Origin: Grifola frondosa
Lineage: Eukaryota > Basidiomycota > Agaricomycetes > Polyporales > Grifolaceae
Reading direction: 5' to 3'
NCBI GenBank assembly: GCA_001683735.1
Contig: LUGG01000011.1
Coordinates: forward strand, 1-64,000
DNA: 64,000 nt
Shown: one piece after another, positions 10,931 through 21,017 of the stretch
Numbering within the stretch: position 1 is the stretch's first letter
Layout: each line of letters opens with the position of its first letter
Notes under the pieces: model-generated
The model's database searches: none
The model's input: only the letters and a program-made list of their open reading frames with translations
Told to the model about the DNA's origin: nothing
Made by a program: the position numbers and the translations under genes

Positions 10931-11703
10931 CCTTTTGAGAGGGCCCAGAATTCTCCCCGGACTCTTCTTCTCAGACTGTTCCAGCACTTTCCGGGAGGCT
11001 CCAAGCACAAGAAACCATGGTAACTACTGTGCTAGAATCTTCCAGTCCTTTCCAAAGTGTTTTCCTGAATGTTCCAGCTGCATCTCCCTGCACTGCCTCT
11101 CTGACTTCCTCCAATCAGAGCTCTCCTAGGTCACCCGGCCCTCAGATTTGCATAGCTTTAGTAAGGCTCTTACAAATCTGGGGCAGGGGATTACAAACCC
11201 AAGGTGCCCTTTTCTCCATTTCAAGGACCTTTCTCTCACAGAGTACATAGCCTTGAAGACTTTGTCATCCATTTGAGATATTCCCTGACTAATGGAGGTC
11301 CTCTACCTTATAAATTTGCACAGCCTTAGTAAGGCAATCACAAATCTAGGGTAGGGCCCTTACAAATCTGGGGGAGTTAGTCTGCCACTTTGAGAAGCAC
11401 ATGGTCTATGGTTCCAGGGCTGTGAGTCTCCTGAAGGCTGTTCTACATCACCTCAGGTGGCTTGTGGCTGTGTATCCCTGTGACCATTGCCATGCTTCTC
11501 TTTTCAAAGGCTGTACAGACTTTCCCAGGACTCTGCCTTTCTTCCAGTCCCTTCCAGAATTTGCTAACCTGATCTTCTTCTTCCTGTTTCCGCGATGTCC
11601 TGCTGTGTCCAACTCCTTGTCTCCTGACTTTCCTGCACCTGATTCTTTCCCGCACTCCTTCTCCTCATGACCCTCCATGCTTTCCCATCCCATCCTACTT
11701 GAT

Positions 11704-12117
11704 TTAACGATGGTTGTCGTCATTTACAAGCGGGTGAAGAGGGTAAATCATGGATTCCGGCTTCGTCATCTCGTTATCCGGACTGACAGCGTATAGGGAA
11801 TATCGCCACCAGGTCATTGCATAGGAGACGAGCGAATGCTGAACGTACTCGTATCGTACTGCGAAACCAATGGTGCAGGTGCCGTCGATGTGAGAAAGGG
11901 CGAGGAATATTCGTGTTTCCTGGTACTGGATGATGTGGTCGATATGGCCCGTGAACGTAATTCCGGATCGATCTGTGAGGTGCACGAATCCGGACAGTGG
12001 CATGAGGTCGAATCCGGTGGCGAGTGTGTCGTATAATAGGATGGGGAACCGAGGATTGATTACCATGGGGCACCATGGCATGCGTCGATTGGGTGGGATT
12101 GGGTGGAGATTTGACAT
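11704..12117 (-). CDS. U3-encoded ORF of LTR 2 (intact, 137 aa)
   Basis: An uninterrupted 137-codon frame whose ATG is 133 bases inside the LTR. Residues about 22-90 align with the ORF in LTR 1. Shared features are ILLYD / ILILD, FTG-I--I-Q-QETR, a following GT, and an aromatic stretch (AMTWWRYSL against AWIIWNIAH). Codons for conserved residues differ silently, for example FTG is TTCACGGGC here and TTTACAGGA in LTR 1. That points to selection on protein sequence (inference). It lies about 1.1 kb upstream of the LTR TATA box, so in the 5' LTR it needs its own start site, while in the 3' LTR it would be part of the genomic RNA. No known domain recognised. Confidence 0.6.
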   Translation of the reverse strand: MSNLHPIPPNRRMPWCPMVINPRFPILLYDTLATGFDLMPLSGFVHLTDRSGITFTGHIDHIIQYQETRIFLALSHIDGTCTIGFAVRYEYVQHSLVSYAMTWWRYSLYAVSPDNEMTKPESMIYPLHPLVNDDNHR

Positions 12118-12278
12118 GATTGATGATGTCTAAACTCGATCCCGATGGTGACCTTCGTGTGCTGTGCATATTACGGCACTCGGTTGACTTGGTTGCCAAA
12201 GATGGTTATTTTGGCCCTGTCCAGGTACCAACCACGTTTGGTGCGTGACAGCGCGCTCGGACTGCTCCCAGACGGCCC

Positions 12279-12334
12279 GAGCGACGTCGCGGGGTCCACG
12301 CCCTGCATATATACATGGATGAGCGACGTCGCGG
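12279..12334 (+). repeat. 14 bp direct repeat beside LTR 2
   Basis: GAGCGACGTCGCGG occurs at 12279 and 12321, 42 bases apart, with TGCATATATACATGG between them. It lies 30-85 bases outside the LTR end. Confidence 0.6.
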
Positions 12335-13240
12335 ATGGGTAATGCGACAGGTGGAATTCCGTGTATCCCTGTGAGCGGACGTCAGACACGGCAGCAAGTG
12401 GAAATGGGGGTGCACTCACCCACACTGCGAGTGTCCGTCCCGGTGCAAGATGCATGCCGCTTCGGGTCAGAACTTCGCCTAGTCAAACCAGTGCGCCGCT
12501 TGCGCTATGAATGTGGCACCATCAGCATCAGAGAACAGGAAATGAGCAGCACTGGTGTCAGTGCGGGTGCGGGCGGCGATCGCGATGGGGAGTCGCGAAT
12601 ATTGAATTGACGATGTCGATCCTGTCAGCGAATTTCTCGCTCTGGGGCGTTGGTTCCTGGAGCGAAAGCTACGCATGGGATGGTCCACCGTTTTGCCGAG
12701 TGCGGGGGCAATGCGAAGGGGTGGCGTCGGGGGGCGGGCGAACATATGTCGTGGCCTCTTTGGGACTTGGGTGGGTGCTTCGAAGTAGTAGTAGCGGAGT
12801 TTAAACCATACGTACAAAGAGCGCGACATGTCTTCGTCTTGTCTCCATATCTCTTGACTCTGTACTATCTTGTCCTCTTATTTCTGCCTGCTTGTTGAAG
12901 CCTAGTGGAAGTCCTATGTTCTTACAGTGAGTATGAATTTACCATTTGTTGTGTCAATATTTCTTACTATGTTGTCTTAGACTTGCCGGAGCTCAGAGGT
13001 CTGAAGGTGAGTATATGCACATTTTTACGGCACCTTTACCGACTATTACACCCTCACAGATATTACCCTCCGGAGACTAGTACTTGCCGTGCACAGGAGA
13101 GGCAGGGTTAGTTTACAGGATAGGATTTATTTAGTCACTATGCTGTGTGCATGTATTTATATTATTGGTTGTATTTGCCGAATAAATGAATAGTGTTACC
13201 TGGAATCGAACAGTTCTCATCGGAGGTCTGAGATGCAAAG
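12335..13240. other. no supported gene
   Basis: GC-rich sequence open in several overlapping frames on both strands, none with recognisable domains. At about 12925-13055 there are intron-like GTGAGTAT...TTAG and GTGAGTAT...CACAG segments around a 40-base exon-like piece, but no protein model follows. Confidence 0.3.
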
Positions 13241-13244
13241 GTAT

Positions 13245-13385
13245 CGGAGCTGGCCATATGCTCCTACTAAGCCGGCCATATCTTATCGTAGCTGTATACT
13301 GAGCTGACCGTATCTTACCGTCACTGGCCGCACGCCCATACTGAGCTGGCCATACTTTATCGCAGCTTACCGTAGCTTGCAATTT
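13245..13385 (+). repeat. degenerate tandem repeats
   Basis: Three or four diverged units built on GAGCTGGCCATA...TTATCG-AGCT. The best copies are near 13246, 13272, 13300 and 13345. No function inferred. Confidence 0.5.
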
Positions 13386-14195
13386 GCTGGCATGGAGCTG
13401 GCTGTACCTTATTGGACCAGCACCGGGCGCTTGCCAGGTCCGGTAAGGGTTGCCGTTCTGGGAAGACTTGGCAGTAGGGAGGGGATCGGTGTAAGCAACC
13501 CCAGTTTCGGGGTTAGAATATATTCAACGGTGAGCCCTGTATTCTACTATATTCTACTTTGGGCAGGGCGACTTTTCGCTGATGTACCTGGATTATAAGT
13601 ACGAACTTGCACAGTGGTATCGGACTTGCATGGAAGAATATTATTATGAGATGTATTATGCCGGATGTATACACGCTATGCAGCACTGTGGTGGAAGGCC
13701 GTCGCGTACGTAGGGACGAGGTAGGACAGTGAGCGGAGGGACATAGATGATCCTAGCTAGACGCGGTGTGGCGTCTACACAGGCGCAGCATCTATTTCCT
13801 ACATGGGTTCCGGCCAGCCGGTCCAGGTGGCGCCGGCGTCAAGCAAGGTTGGCAGTGTAGTCACTTATACCACCTTCAGTCACTATACCACCTTAGTTTG
13901 GCATATAATGTGTCCTAAAATTATGAATCCTCTGGGTCAATACCATGATAATCTGCAGAGGAAAATAGATCTTGAGACTTCTCGCAGGTGTGATGCAGAT
14001 GTCTGTCATCGTCATGTGTTCGGTACCAGCATTGTACTTATATCCCATGGTCCGCTGGCTGAAGTTCATGGTTTACAGTGTCCAGAATATGTCGCAGGCA
14101 AGATGGAGTGATCATTTATAACGTCAGTTTACGATAAAAGTGAAATGCAGGCTTTTGGCGAAGTGATGTTCAAACAGTAGTTATAAATTAATAAA
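13386..14195. other. no supported gene
   Basis: Short unassigned frames only; the longest (13803-14111, plus, 102 codons) shows no family motif. Confidence 0.3.
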
Positions 14196-14239
14196 CGTGC
14201 TTCGCGTTAGTTCACATCAGTGCGCGCGCTTATGGCCCG

Positions 14240-14310
14240 CATCAGTCTGGCGCCCGCGTCCGCGTCGGTCCGCATCAGTCCGCATCAGTCCGCGTCAGTC
14301 CACGTTGACC
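14240..14310 (+). repeat. short CGCATCAGTC-type tandem repeat
   Basis: About six imperfect 10-12 bp units (CCGCATCAGT, CCGCGTCAGT and similar). Confidence 0.65.
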
Positions 14311-14544
14311 ACGGCACTTTTACCAGGCCCCACTGATGGACATCACGCAGGTGCGCAGGCGCAGGCGCAGCGCTGTCAGATCGATGCATTGAATGCGCGC
14401 ACGCGAACATGGCGGCAGCACATTGCGTGTGTGGTAGGATAGAGGAGGCGGGCAGTGCAGAGGACGTCGAGTGGGATAGCTACAGTAGATAGTGTTACAA
14501 TAATAGTGTTTGATTACAATATATTTGATACTGTTGACTAGAAT

Positions 14545-14690
14545 GGTAGTAAGTAAGAAAAACCGACTTGGTCGACTATATGCCGCAACTAAGCCGAAGC
14601 GACTCGCGGAGCCGAGTCGCGCCGATCTCCAAAAAAGTCGCGACTACCGTAGCCGAGTCGAATCCGCGGCAACGCTAATTCTCTTTTCAC
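14545..14690 (+). repeat. GTCG-rich repeat, left copy
   Basis: A segment dense in GTCG/CGAC steps with TAAGCCGAA and an end CCGCGGCAACGCT. A related segment lies at 15925-16055. Together they bracket the captured dehydrogenase fragment. Confidence 0.5.
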
Positions 14691-14784
14691 TTTTTCAGAG
14701 TTCCCCATGTCTTTTATGCAAGTGGGACTTCATGTAACATTCTTTGAGTGGTGCTATGCCTCGTCGGGGTCGTCCATCAGTGCA

Positions 14785-15010
14785 TCTGCATGTATGTCTA
14801 TCGATGAGTCCCACGGGCGGGGCACGCAGGCGCAGGCGCAGGGCGGGCGTGGGGAGTGGGCGATCACAGGGGCAGGCGGGCATGGTGGGAGATGTGCGTG
14901 TGCGTGTCTGTCGATGAGTCGTGCAGGCTATGCACTGGGTGCGCAGGCACAGGCTCAGTGTGGGCAAAGAATACGGAGAGTGGGCGATCATAGGGATGGG
15001 CGGGTGCAGT
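14785..15010 (+). repeat. about 130 bp diverged tandem repeat
   Basis: Two units share TCGATGAGTC, a GCGCAGGC-CAGG stretch and GAGTGGGCGATCA (near 14858 and 14980). A third partial copy of the CGCAGGCGCAGG part lies at about 14354. Confidence 0.55.
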
Positions 15011-15159
15011 ACGCTGGGCCCTGAATGCGGGAACGCGGTGTGGGGGAGGGGGTACACGGCGAGGGCTGGTCGGGGTGACAGGGCATGGCGAGGGTGGAGG
15101 AGTGCATGAGCTCTGCGGGGGGCAGCCTGGGACAGGCGCGGGTCGTCCGCCTCATCATC

Positions 15160-15850
15160 GGGGAGCATGTTCCTGTCGTCATCATGACCCTTAGTGAGGA
15201 GTTCGAAGCATGCACCCAGGATCCTGCAGTGCAAAGCGGTGCGTGATGATCTTCTCGATGTTCGAGAGCTTCCCCTCAGCGAGCAGCACGAGTGCGGTGG
15301 GGTACGTGTGCATGTAACGGAACGAGCCGTGGACGTCCACCTTGCGCGTCGCTGTGGTAAACAGTGTGAGCAAAGCGGTGCATGATGATGTTCTCGATGT
15401 TCGAGAGCTTCCCCTCAGCAAGCAGTGCGAGCACGGTGGGGTACGTGTGCATGTAACGGAACGAGCCGTGGACGTCCACCTCGCGCGTCGCCGCAGTGGA
15501 CAGCGGGGGCATCACCTTCCTGCTCGTCACAGCGGCCTATGTGATCAGCGATACAGGGACTCGGACGCGCAGGGGGGACTCACGTAGATGGATGTCTGGA
15601 TGCACGGCTCCACGCCGGTGCACTTGAACACGACATCGAACCCATCCGGCATGGCCACCTCACTCAGCACGGCGCTGATGGTCTCCTTGGCGGGGTGCAG
15701 CTACATGCGCACAAAGTCAAGCCCGCATCTGGTTGATGTCGATCGCGATGACGCGGGACGCACCGTAGGACTTGGCGAGTGCACAGGCGAGGAGGTTGAT
15801 GGTGCTGACGCTGAAGACGAGCGTGGAGGCTGGTGACGAGGGGATGAGGA
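15160..15850 (-). pseudogene. fragment of a sorbitol/xylitol-type dehydrogenase gene
   Basis: On the minus strand, pieces of a zinc-dependent medium-chain polyol dehydrogenase appear in order. They are the end of the nucleotide-binding fold (INLLACALAKSYGASRVIAI), DGFDVVFKCTGVEPCIQTSI, an intron-like gap (GTGAGT...CATAG), then REVDVHGSFRY, LLAEGKLSN and a C-terminal ACFELLTKGHDDD. The N-terminal half with the catalytic zinc ligands is missing. There is an in-frame stop after AIDINQMRA and frame changes follow. The piece REVDVHGSFRY...HRFA is present twice. Because the intron is kept, the copy arose at the DNA level. It is non-functional. Confidence 0.8.
15231..15508 (-). repeat. 139 bp tandem duplication inside the dehydrogenase fragment
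   Basis: GCAAAGCGGTGC begins each unit (15231 and 15370). The two units are roughly 90% alike and each encodes VDVHGSFRYMHTYPT. Confidence 0.85.
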
Positions 15851-15924
15851 TGGCGCGGCGCGTGATGTGGAGGAGGCGGCGGCGGCGGCGGGAAGTGAGC
15901 TCGACGAAAACAGGGCGCTCATGT

Positions 15925-16055
15925 GAGCGCCAAGTCGCTACTTAGCTGACATAAGCCGAAAGTCGGCTCGCCGGAAGCTGACTTTCAGCAAGTCGATGGG
16001 CGGCTCGGTTTCGACTAATAAATATTGCTGGCTGCTAGCAGAAGCCGCGGCAACA
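15925..16055 (+). repeat. GTCG-rich repeat, right copy
   Basis: Contains ATAAGCCGAAAGTCGGCTCG and ends CCGCGGCAACACT, like the copy at 14545-14690. Local inverted steps (AAGTCGGCT / AGCTGACTT) suggest hairpins. Confidence 0.5.
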
Positions 16056-16385
16056 CTACTGTGCATAGCGTACTCTTCGAGAAAATTGAGAAGCCATTCC
16101 ATGGACCATAGCCATCGTGGCTCTGGCTACAATTCAGCATAACCAATCCCGCTGGCCCTTACCTCCAAGCCAAACATGTGCAATTTCACCGCCGAGATAG
16201 CCTTGCTATCCAGAACTCGGACAGGATAAAATACACATGGCGAAATATGTTCATTTGTGGTAAATATTGCGGACTTTGAAATATCCCTTAAATTCGCGTG
16301 ACAGGTAGGCTTTCTTATGCATATAACGGGATCGGAAAGCGCCGGGACCGATCGACTTTTGGTTGAATATATCAAGCTATCAATG

Positions 16386-17906
16386 TTATGCTGTTGTACC
16401 TTGGGAAATGCATGGGAAATGGTCCGGATAAGTATCAAATCCAGCCAGCTGATATGTCCCTAATAAGCTCGAGTTAGGTAAGAGTACTCGAGCATATATC
16501 ATGCATTTCTCTCTCCGTAATAATCGGGAATGCCCGCCGTGAGAACGACTCTTTTGTTCGTACTGCTCGAACGATGTGCGATCGGTTTGGAGGTGGCGGG
16601 AGACAGTTACATTGATCGCCACAGACCGCGGAGAATAGTCATGCTGACCACTCTGAATCTGATGGGAGTCGACGAGCGGGTGTGGGTGAGAGTCGGTTAG
16701 GCTGTACCCAAGACCGATGCGGATGATAATCAGCGTGAATACGACACCCTATGAAGGAATGTTTTGATAAAGGTGAAGCGACACGAAAAATAGGATACAC
16801 ACGATGAGTGGCTGCAGCGTCTCAAGGCAGATATCCTGAGCATTAGAGTTCGCAGCATAGGTAGCAAGAAGGCAAATCAGCGCCGCAGAGTAGATTGCTG
16901 CGGATTGGATCAAAGTTTCAATCATGTCCCAGGGGGAGGAACCAATGCTTGTGCGGTACTTGCGCACTCTGTGATTAGACCGCATGATCTTAACGGTAAT
17001 AAGTACTATAAGACAGGGCAGGTAGAATGAGCGGTCAAGCAGCTGAAGGGGTTGGACCAAACTAGCCAACTTCTAGTAGGTGGTCCTCGAAGTAAGAAAC
17101 TACGTACTCGTAGCTAGCACGTTTGTGCAAAGCGAAATACTGGTGAATGTGGCTAACCAACGCTTCAGAGCGCTATTGAATATCAGCGTTGCGTCGGTGA
17201 ATGTCGTGAACTGGTAGCAACCACCATATCCAGAGACTATGAACGCACAGTCAGATAGGAATAAGATAATCAAATACAAGACACTTACTACCCGTGCCTA
17301 TCAGCAACAAAATCGGAATAACGATGATTCGCCAATCACGATTCCAGACAATGAAAAGGCGGTAAGTCTAACAGATAGCAATTATTAGTGATAACGTAGA
17401 TGTAACGGTAGGTGTGATTCATACCAAAAAGCTATCTCCTACGAGCGTCTGCGTGATGAAGATGGTGGACTTGGCAACTTGAGTGGGATTATCGACTTTA
17501 AGATAGAAGTTTGTGGTCCCGTCTGGCGACCCGCCTTCCTCTACGAAACCTTGGATGGCACGATGGATGTTCAAACCCAGATGCTACGCGCCAAAACATG
17601 CGTGAGGTTGATACCGCCGGTCTGAAGACGCGAGTACATACTGCGATACAGAGCGCGAACATCAACGTAGACGTCGCGAACAACATCTTCTTCCGCGTTG
17701 TTCGATTGCCATGACTATCGGCTCTATACATGAGAATCCATGTTGATATACCGTACAGGACGCAGAATGCTCCAAACACCAAAGATTCCAGGAATATAGC
17801 GACGAGCTAAATGCAGAAAATCGGATTAAAAGAACCCGTACTGACCGGAAATAAAGCTCACCTCAGCTGTGGCTGACGAAAGTGGAATCTGACATCGCTG
17901 TAGCAT
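16386..17906 (-). CDS. multi-spanning membrane protein (mushroom 7TM-type family)
   Basis: The ATG is at 17906. The exon chain reads MLQRCQIPLSSATAE, an intron, then LVAIFLESLVFGAFCVLYGI. After a GTATGT...TAG intron come HLGLNIHRAIQGFVEEGG and FITQTLVGDSFL, then TYRLFIVWNRDWRIIVIPIL, VSGYGGCYQFTTFTDATL, WDMIETLIQSAAIYSAALIC, and after a GTGTGT...CATAG intron GVVFTLIIIRIGLG. The frames join cleanly at six introns. About seven hydrophobic segments, the loop with an EEGG-PDGTTNFY segment and the cytosolic Ser/His-rich tail match a large basidiomycete-specific family with no assigned function. The stop at 16386 is tentative because the tail is variable. Confidence 0.75.
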
Positions 17907-19944
17907 CCACTTGAGGAACAAAACCTTGGCAAAGGCGTAAGGGCACGAGTCGAACAGCTTTATGGGATCCCAGGAAGCGCCGACGATACGCTCCTATATA
18001 ACTGCATCCCATGGGTGTATGATCTGTAGAAGCAGAGAAGCACGACAGGTCGGCAGATGACACTATGGTGATTGTAGATCCTCAAAATACCAGCAAATAG
18101 CGGCTACATCTACACAGGTTTCCTGTTGGATTAAGATGATGATCAGAGTTCTCCAGGAGACGTATGCGAGGAAGCATGAAAAGTGTTTTCGGCTACAATC
18201 AAATCATTGGCCTATCGTGCGCCGAGCAAATCGCAGGATCACTGGCAACCTTGGAACCACAAGCATGGGGACGCCAGTCGACACCAGTCTCCCACACGGT
18301 GTCACAAGATAAAGAGCGTCAGAGCTGCTGCAGTTTTCCAGAAGGTCATGGACAAAGCTCCGAATCACTGGCAAAACCGAAAGTCCGAGCGGCGATGACT
18401 ACCTGATCAAAGGAAAGTTGGGCCAATTGAGCGGACTGACAGATTAGAGAAGTGGGAATCGATGGGAGCTCCAACCTTCACGAGAACCTCAAGAAAGGTG
18501 CAGTGCCATCTGCGTCGGACATCTTTGCGGTGACTCATCCGACAATACCTCTGAGATTTTTCAGCGCTAGATACACAAACCTGGAGAACAACGATGGACA
18601 CCGCCGACTCCAAGGTTCTGTCAGGTAAGAGGTGACAGAACTGATGATGAACTGTACAAACCGCTTGCATCTCGTAACTGTGTGTTACCGAAATTTGAAG
18701 ATCACCTCGACGCATTTATTATTCTTTGTTTACATCTATTGCTGCACTTTTCTTCGTTACACTTTTGTTCTTATTACTCGTCATGAATATTAATGTGTAT
18801 CGCTCTGCCGTTTGCGACGTCACATATTCGCAATCTCAAGGTCTCACTTTGCGAATTCAGCAACTATGTTGTACTCATGTATTTACACACGTATGTATAT
18901 ATATATGTTTATCACTTCATCAGAACTTCATTATTGGCTCAGATCATTCCTGTGTCTGTTACACTTGTCATTCAATTGTTCCTTCAAACCTTGATAGTGA
19001 CGTTGACGCAATGCATCATCTCTGCAGTCTGCCGTCGCCTGAATTCATTCAGATAGAGATCGGTTAGTATCTCACACTAGCGCGAATGAATGTTGGGGCC
19101 TTCGGGCTTGAGATTGGCTGTCTGCCGGCGACAATCTCAGGCTCTGGGGTGAGCTCTGAAGAGGGTGTGCTGGGTGACGTCCCAGTTGGGATGGGAATCA
19201 TGCCGGGACGTAGGCACGAGTGAAAAACCCAGTGATCTTCCATGCAGCCTTGACAACGTCGAGGCGCCTTGCCAAGGGCTTGAGAAATCCTACTAGTAGA
19301 TCGGACGGTCCTCCGAAAGATGTCACCTAGAATGTATAGAGGATGGAGTGAGAGGCAACATGCTGAAGAACTTGTCAGATCGAAGAAGTGCAGACCAGTG
19401 TACGAAGTCAATTGAGAGTTGGACCTTCGATCTTCGATCCAGACGCAAATGGCACATTTTGTATACACCAAACCGCCGTCATTATTGAAATAACCTTGCG
19501 CCACAGTCGAGCATGCCGTCAACAACTGGCTGGGAGCGGTATGATTATAAAGATATATTCTCCCGAAGGGGCTATCATGGCTGGTTAAATCTTCAGCACA
19601 ACCCCCCGATCGATCATCTTGTCATGAATGCTGCCATCGTGCACGCCTTCTGCTGATGCAGTCGTGAAGATTGTATAAACATCAGTAAATGCTCGTATAT
19701 GAGATGCCATTCAACGCACTAGCGTCACCGGTGGCATACATAAAACGACAGCGCAGGTCATCACTTTGCAGCCAATCGCGGCTTGGGCAAGGGTGAAGGT
19801 CTATTATAACTCACAATTGGTGAGTGAAATCATGAGAGTGACAAGGAGAATGCGGTCTCACCCCATTGCAACCTATGTTCCTCTGAACTAGGTAGCCAAC
19901 ATGCTTTGACGCCAGCACGTCGCGAACAACGGCCTCCAGTAATG
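17907..19944. other. intergenic, no supported gene
   Basis: Short unassigned frames only, such as 18407-18715 and 19064-19525 on the minus strand. The latter ends in a Pro/Ser/Thr-rich stretch and is broken by a possible intron. Neither shows a family motif. The region 18890-18910 has a short TA repeat. Confidence 0.3.
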
Positions 19945-20591
19945 TCAACTCCATTGAAGTGATAGTCCCAGACCATCGCTCAGAGAAATCAGGCGTTGTT
20001 TCAAATGGCGCACGTCGGCCATACTCGGTCTTGCTGTTGTCTCCTCGGATCCGCCGCTCCCAGCACCCATCTGCGCTATCATGTCCTCCAATTTCTCCAT
20101 CTTCCGCTTCTCAGCCACCTCCTCTGGGACCTCAAAATCTATACCTTCGTTGTCGTCTTCCATCACGGACTCCAAATGCTCGCGTGCATGACGCTGGGCC
20201 TCCAGGTCGGGCGGTGCGATGTCAGAGAACCGCACATTGCTCAGTTGAGACATGATATCGCGTGCTTCGCGGAGAAGATCTTCCTGGCCTAACTTATTGT
20301 CCGTCTGGGTAAGGAAGGATAGCAGAGCGGACGAGATGCCGCGAAGAACGCCGAGCTCTCGCCCGAGGGGGGTACCGACGTCCGCGAATCCTTCGTCAAA
20401 GCCCTGCTGCAGCGCAGACTCTTTCCCAGCAGTGATTCCTTCTCTATAACCAGCCTTTCAGAGTAGTTTTGAGACGTATGCGATGATAGTTAACAAGGAT
20501 GGCGTACGTTGGTGAAATCTGACGAAAGCTTGGCCCATTCAGAGTCCTGCAGAGCCTTAGGGTCTTCGTTCCAGAATGCTTCGTCTTCCAT
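19945..20591 (-). CDS. YAE1: Yae1-like cytosolic Fe-S assembly adaptor
   Basis: The ATG is at 20591. Exon 1 (MEDEAFWNEDPKALQDSEW...SSDFTN) joins exon 2 across a short intron (GTACGC...AAAG, about 20455-20508). Exon 2 carries the family's repeated G-x3 pattern: AGYREGITAGKESALQQGF, then DEGFADVGTPLGRELGVLRG. Length is about 200 residues, normal for Yae1. In yeast Yae1 with Lto1 links the Fe-S targeting complex to the ABC protein Rli1. The Lto1 partner is not in the window. The C terminus (LSLQWS) follows a variable acidic region. Confidence 0.8.
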
Positions 20592-21017
20592 GAATTTATG
20601 TCGAAAAATCAACTGTACAAGAAAACGCTATAAGGTCTTTAGGAGGTTGCAATCCGCTCGCCAATCATTAAAAGCGTGGGAACTTTGAACTCGATCAGAT
20701 CAGATCGTCACAACGACAATATTGTCGCAGTCGCACTTTGTATATGCCAGCAGCGGGTCGACCCACACCTTATTGCAGCCGGTGTGAGGTTGCGCCAGAT
20801 ATGCACGATGCCGCCCTGCGAAAGCTAGTGCTTGTCCAGCACATCTACGGTCTTCCTTTTGTTAGTCACTTCAGCTAACGGCCACTAAATTTTGAAGATT
20901 CGCATGCAGGATCTTTAAGGTTGAAGTTTTATTATTATCGGAATTGAGATACATTGGCACCTGAAACATACGGAATACTGATTCTACCAGTCACATAAAA
21001 AACACCAAGAATTATCT
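20592..21017. other. intergenic between YAE1 and the P450
   Basis: About 425 bases containing the upstream region of the Yae1-like gene and the 3' flank of the P450 gene. No coding signal; AT-rich near 20930-21010. Confidence 0.4.

Larger units (their letters stand above)
10044..12250 (-). repeat. 5' LTR (about 2.2 kb) of the minus-strand element
   Basis: On the minus strand it starts TGTCACGCACCAAA at 12250 and ends CACGACA at 10044, followed by a leader and gag. It shares its start, the U3 ORF and an AAACCCGTCA-GCTTGGTGCA block with LTR 1, but is highly diverged in between, so the two are not a pair from one insertion. A TATA signal lies at 10921-10930. U3 holds four diverged copies of CCCAGATTTGTAAG (about 11130-11375). 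Confidence 0.75.

Noticed and set aside
13803..14111. 102-codon plus ORF as a third copy of the U3 protein
   Set aside because: No FTG or QETR core and no LTR sequence around it.
14240..14310. Short regular repeats as a CRISPR array
   Set aside because: Units are 10-12 bp without unique spacers and the genome is eukaryotic; this is a simple tandem repeat.
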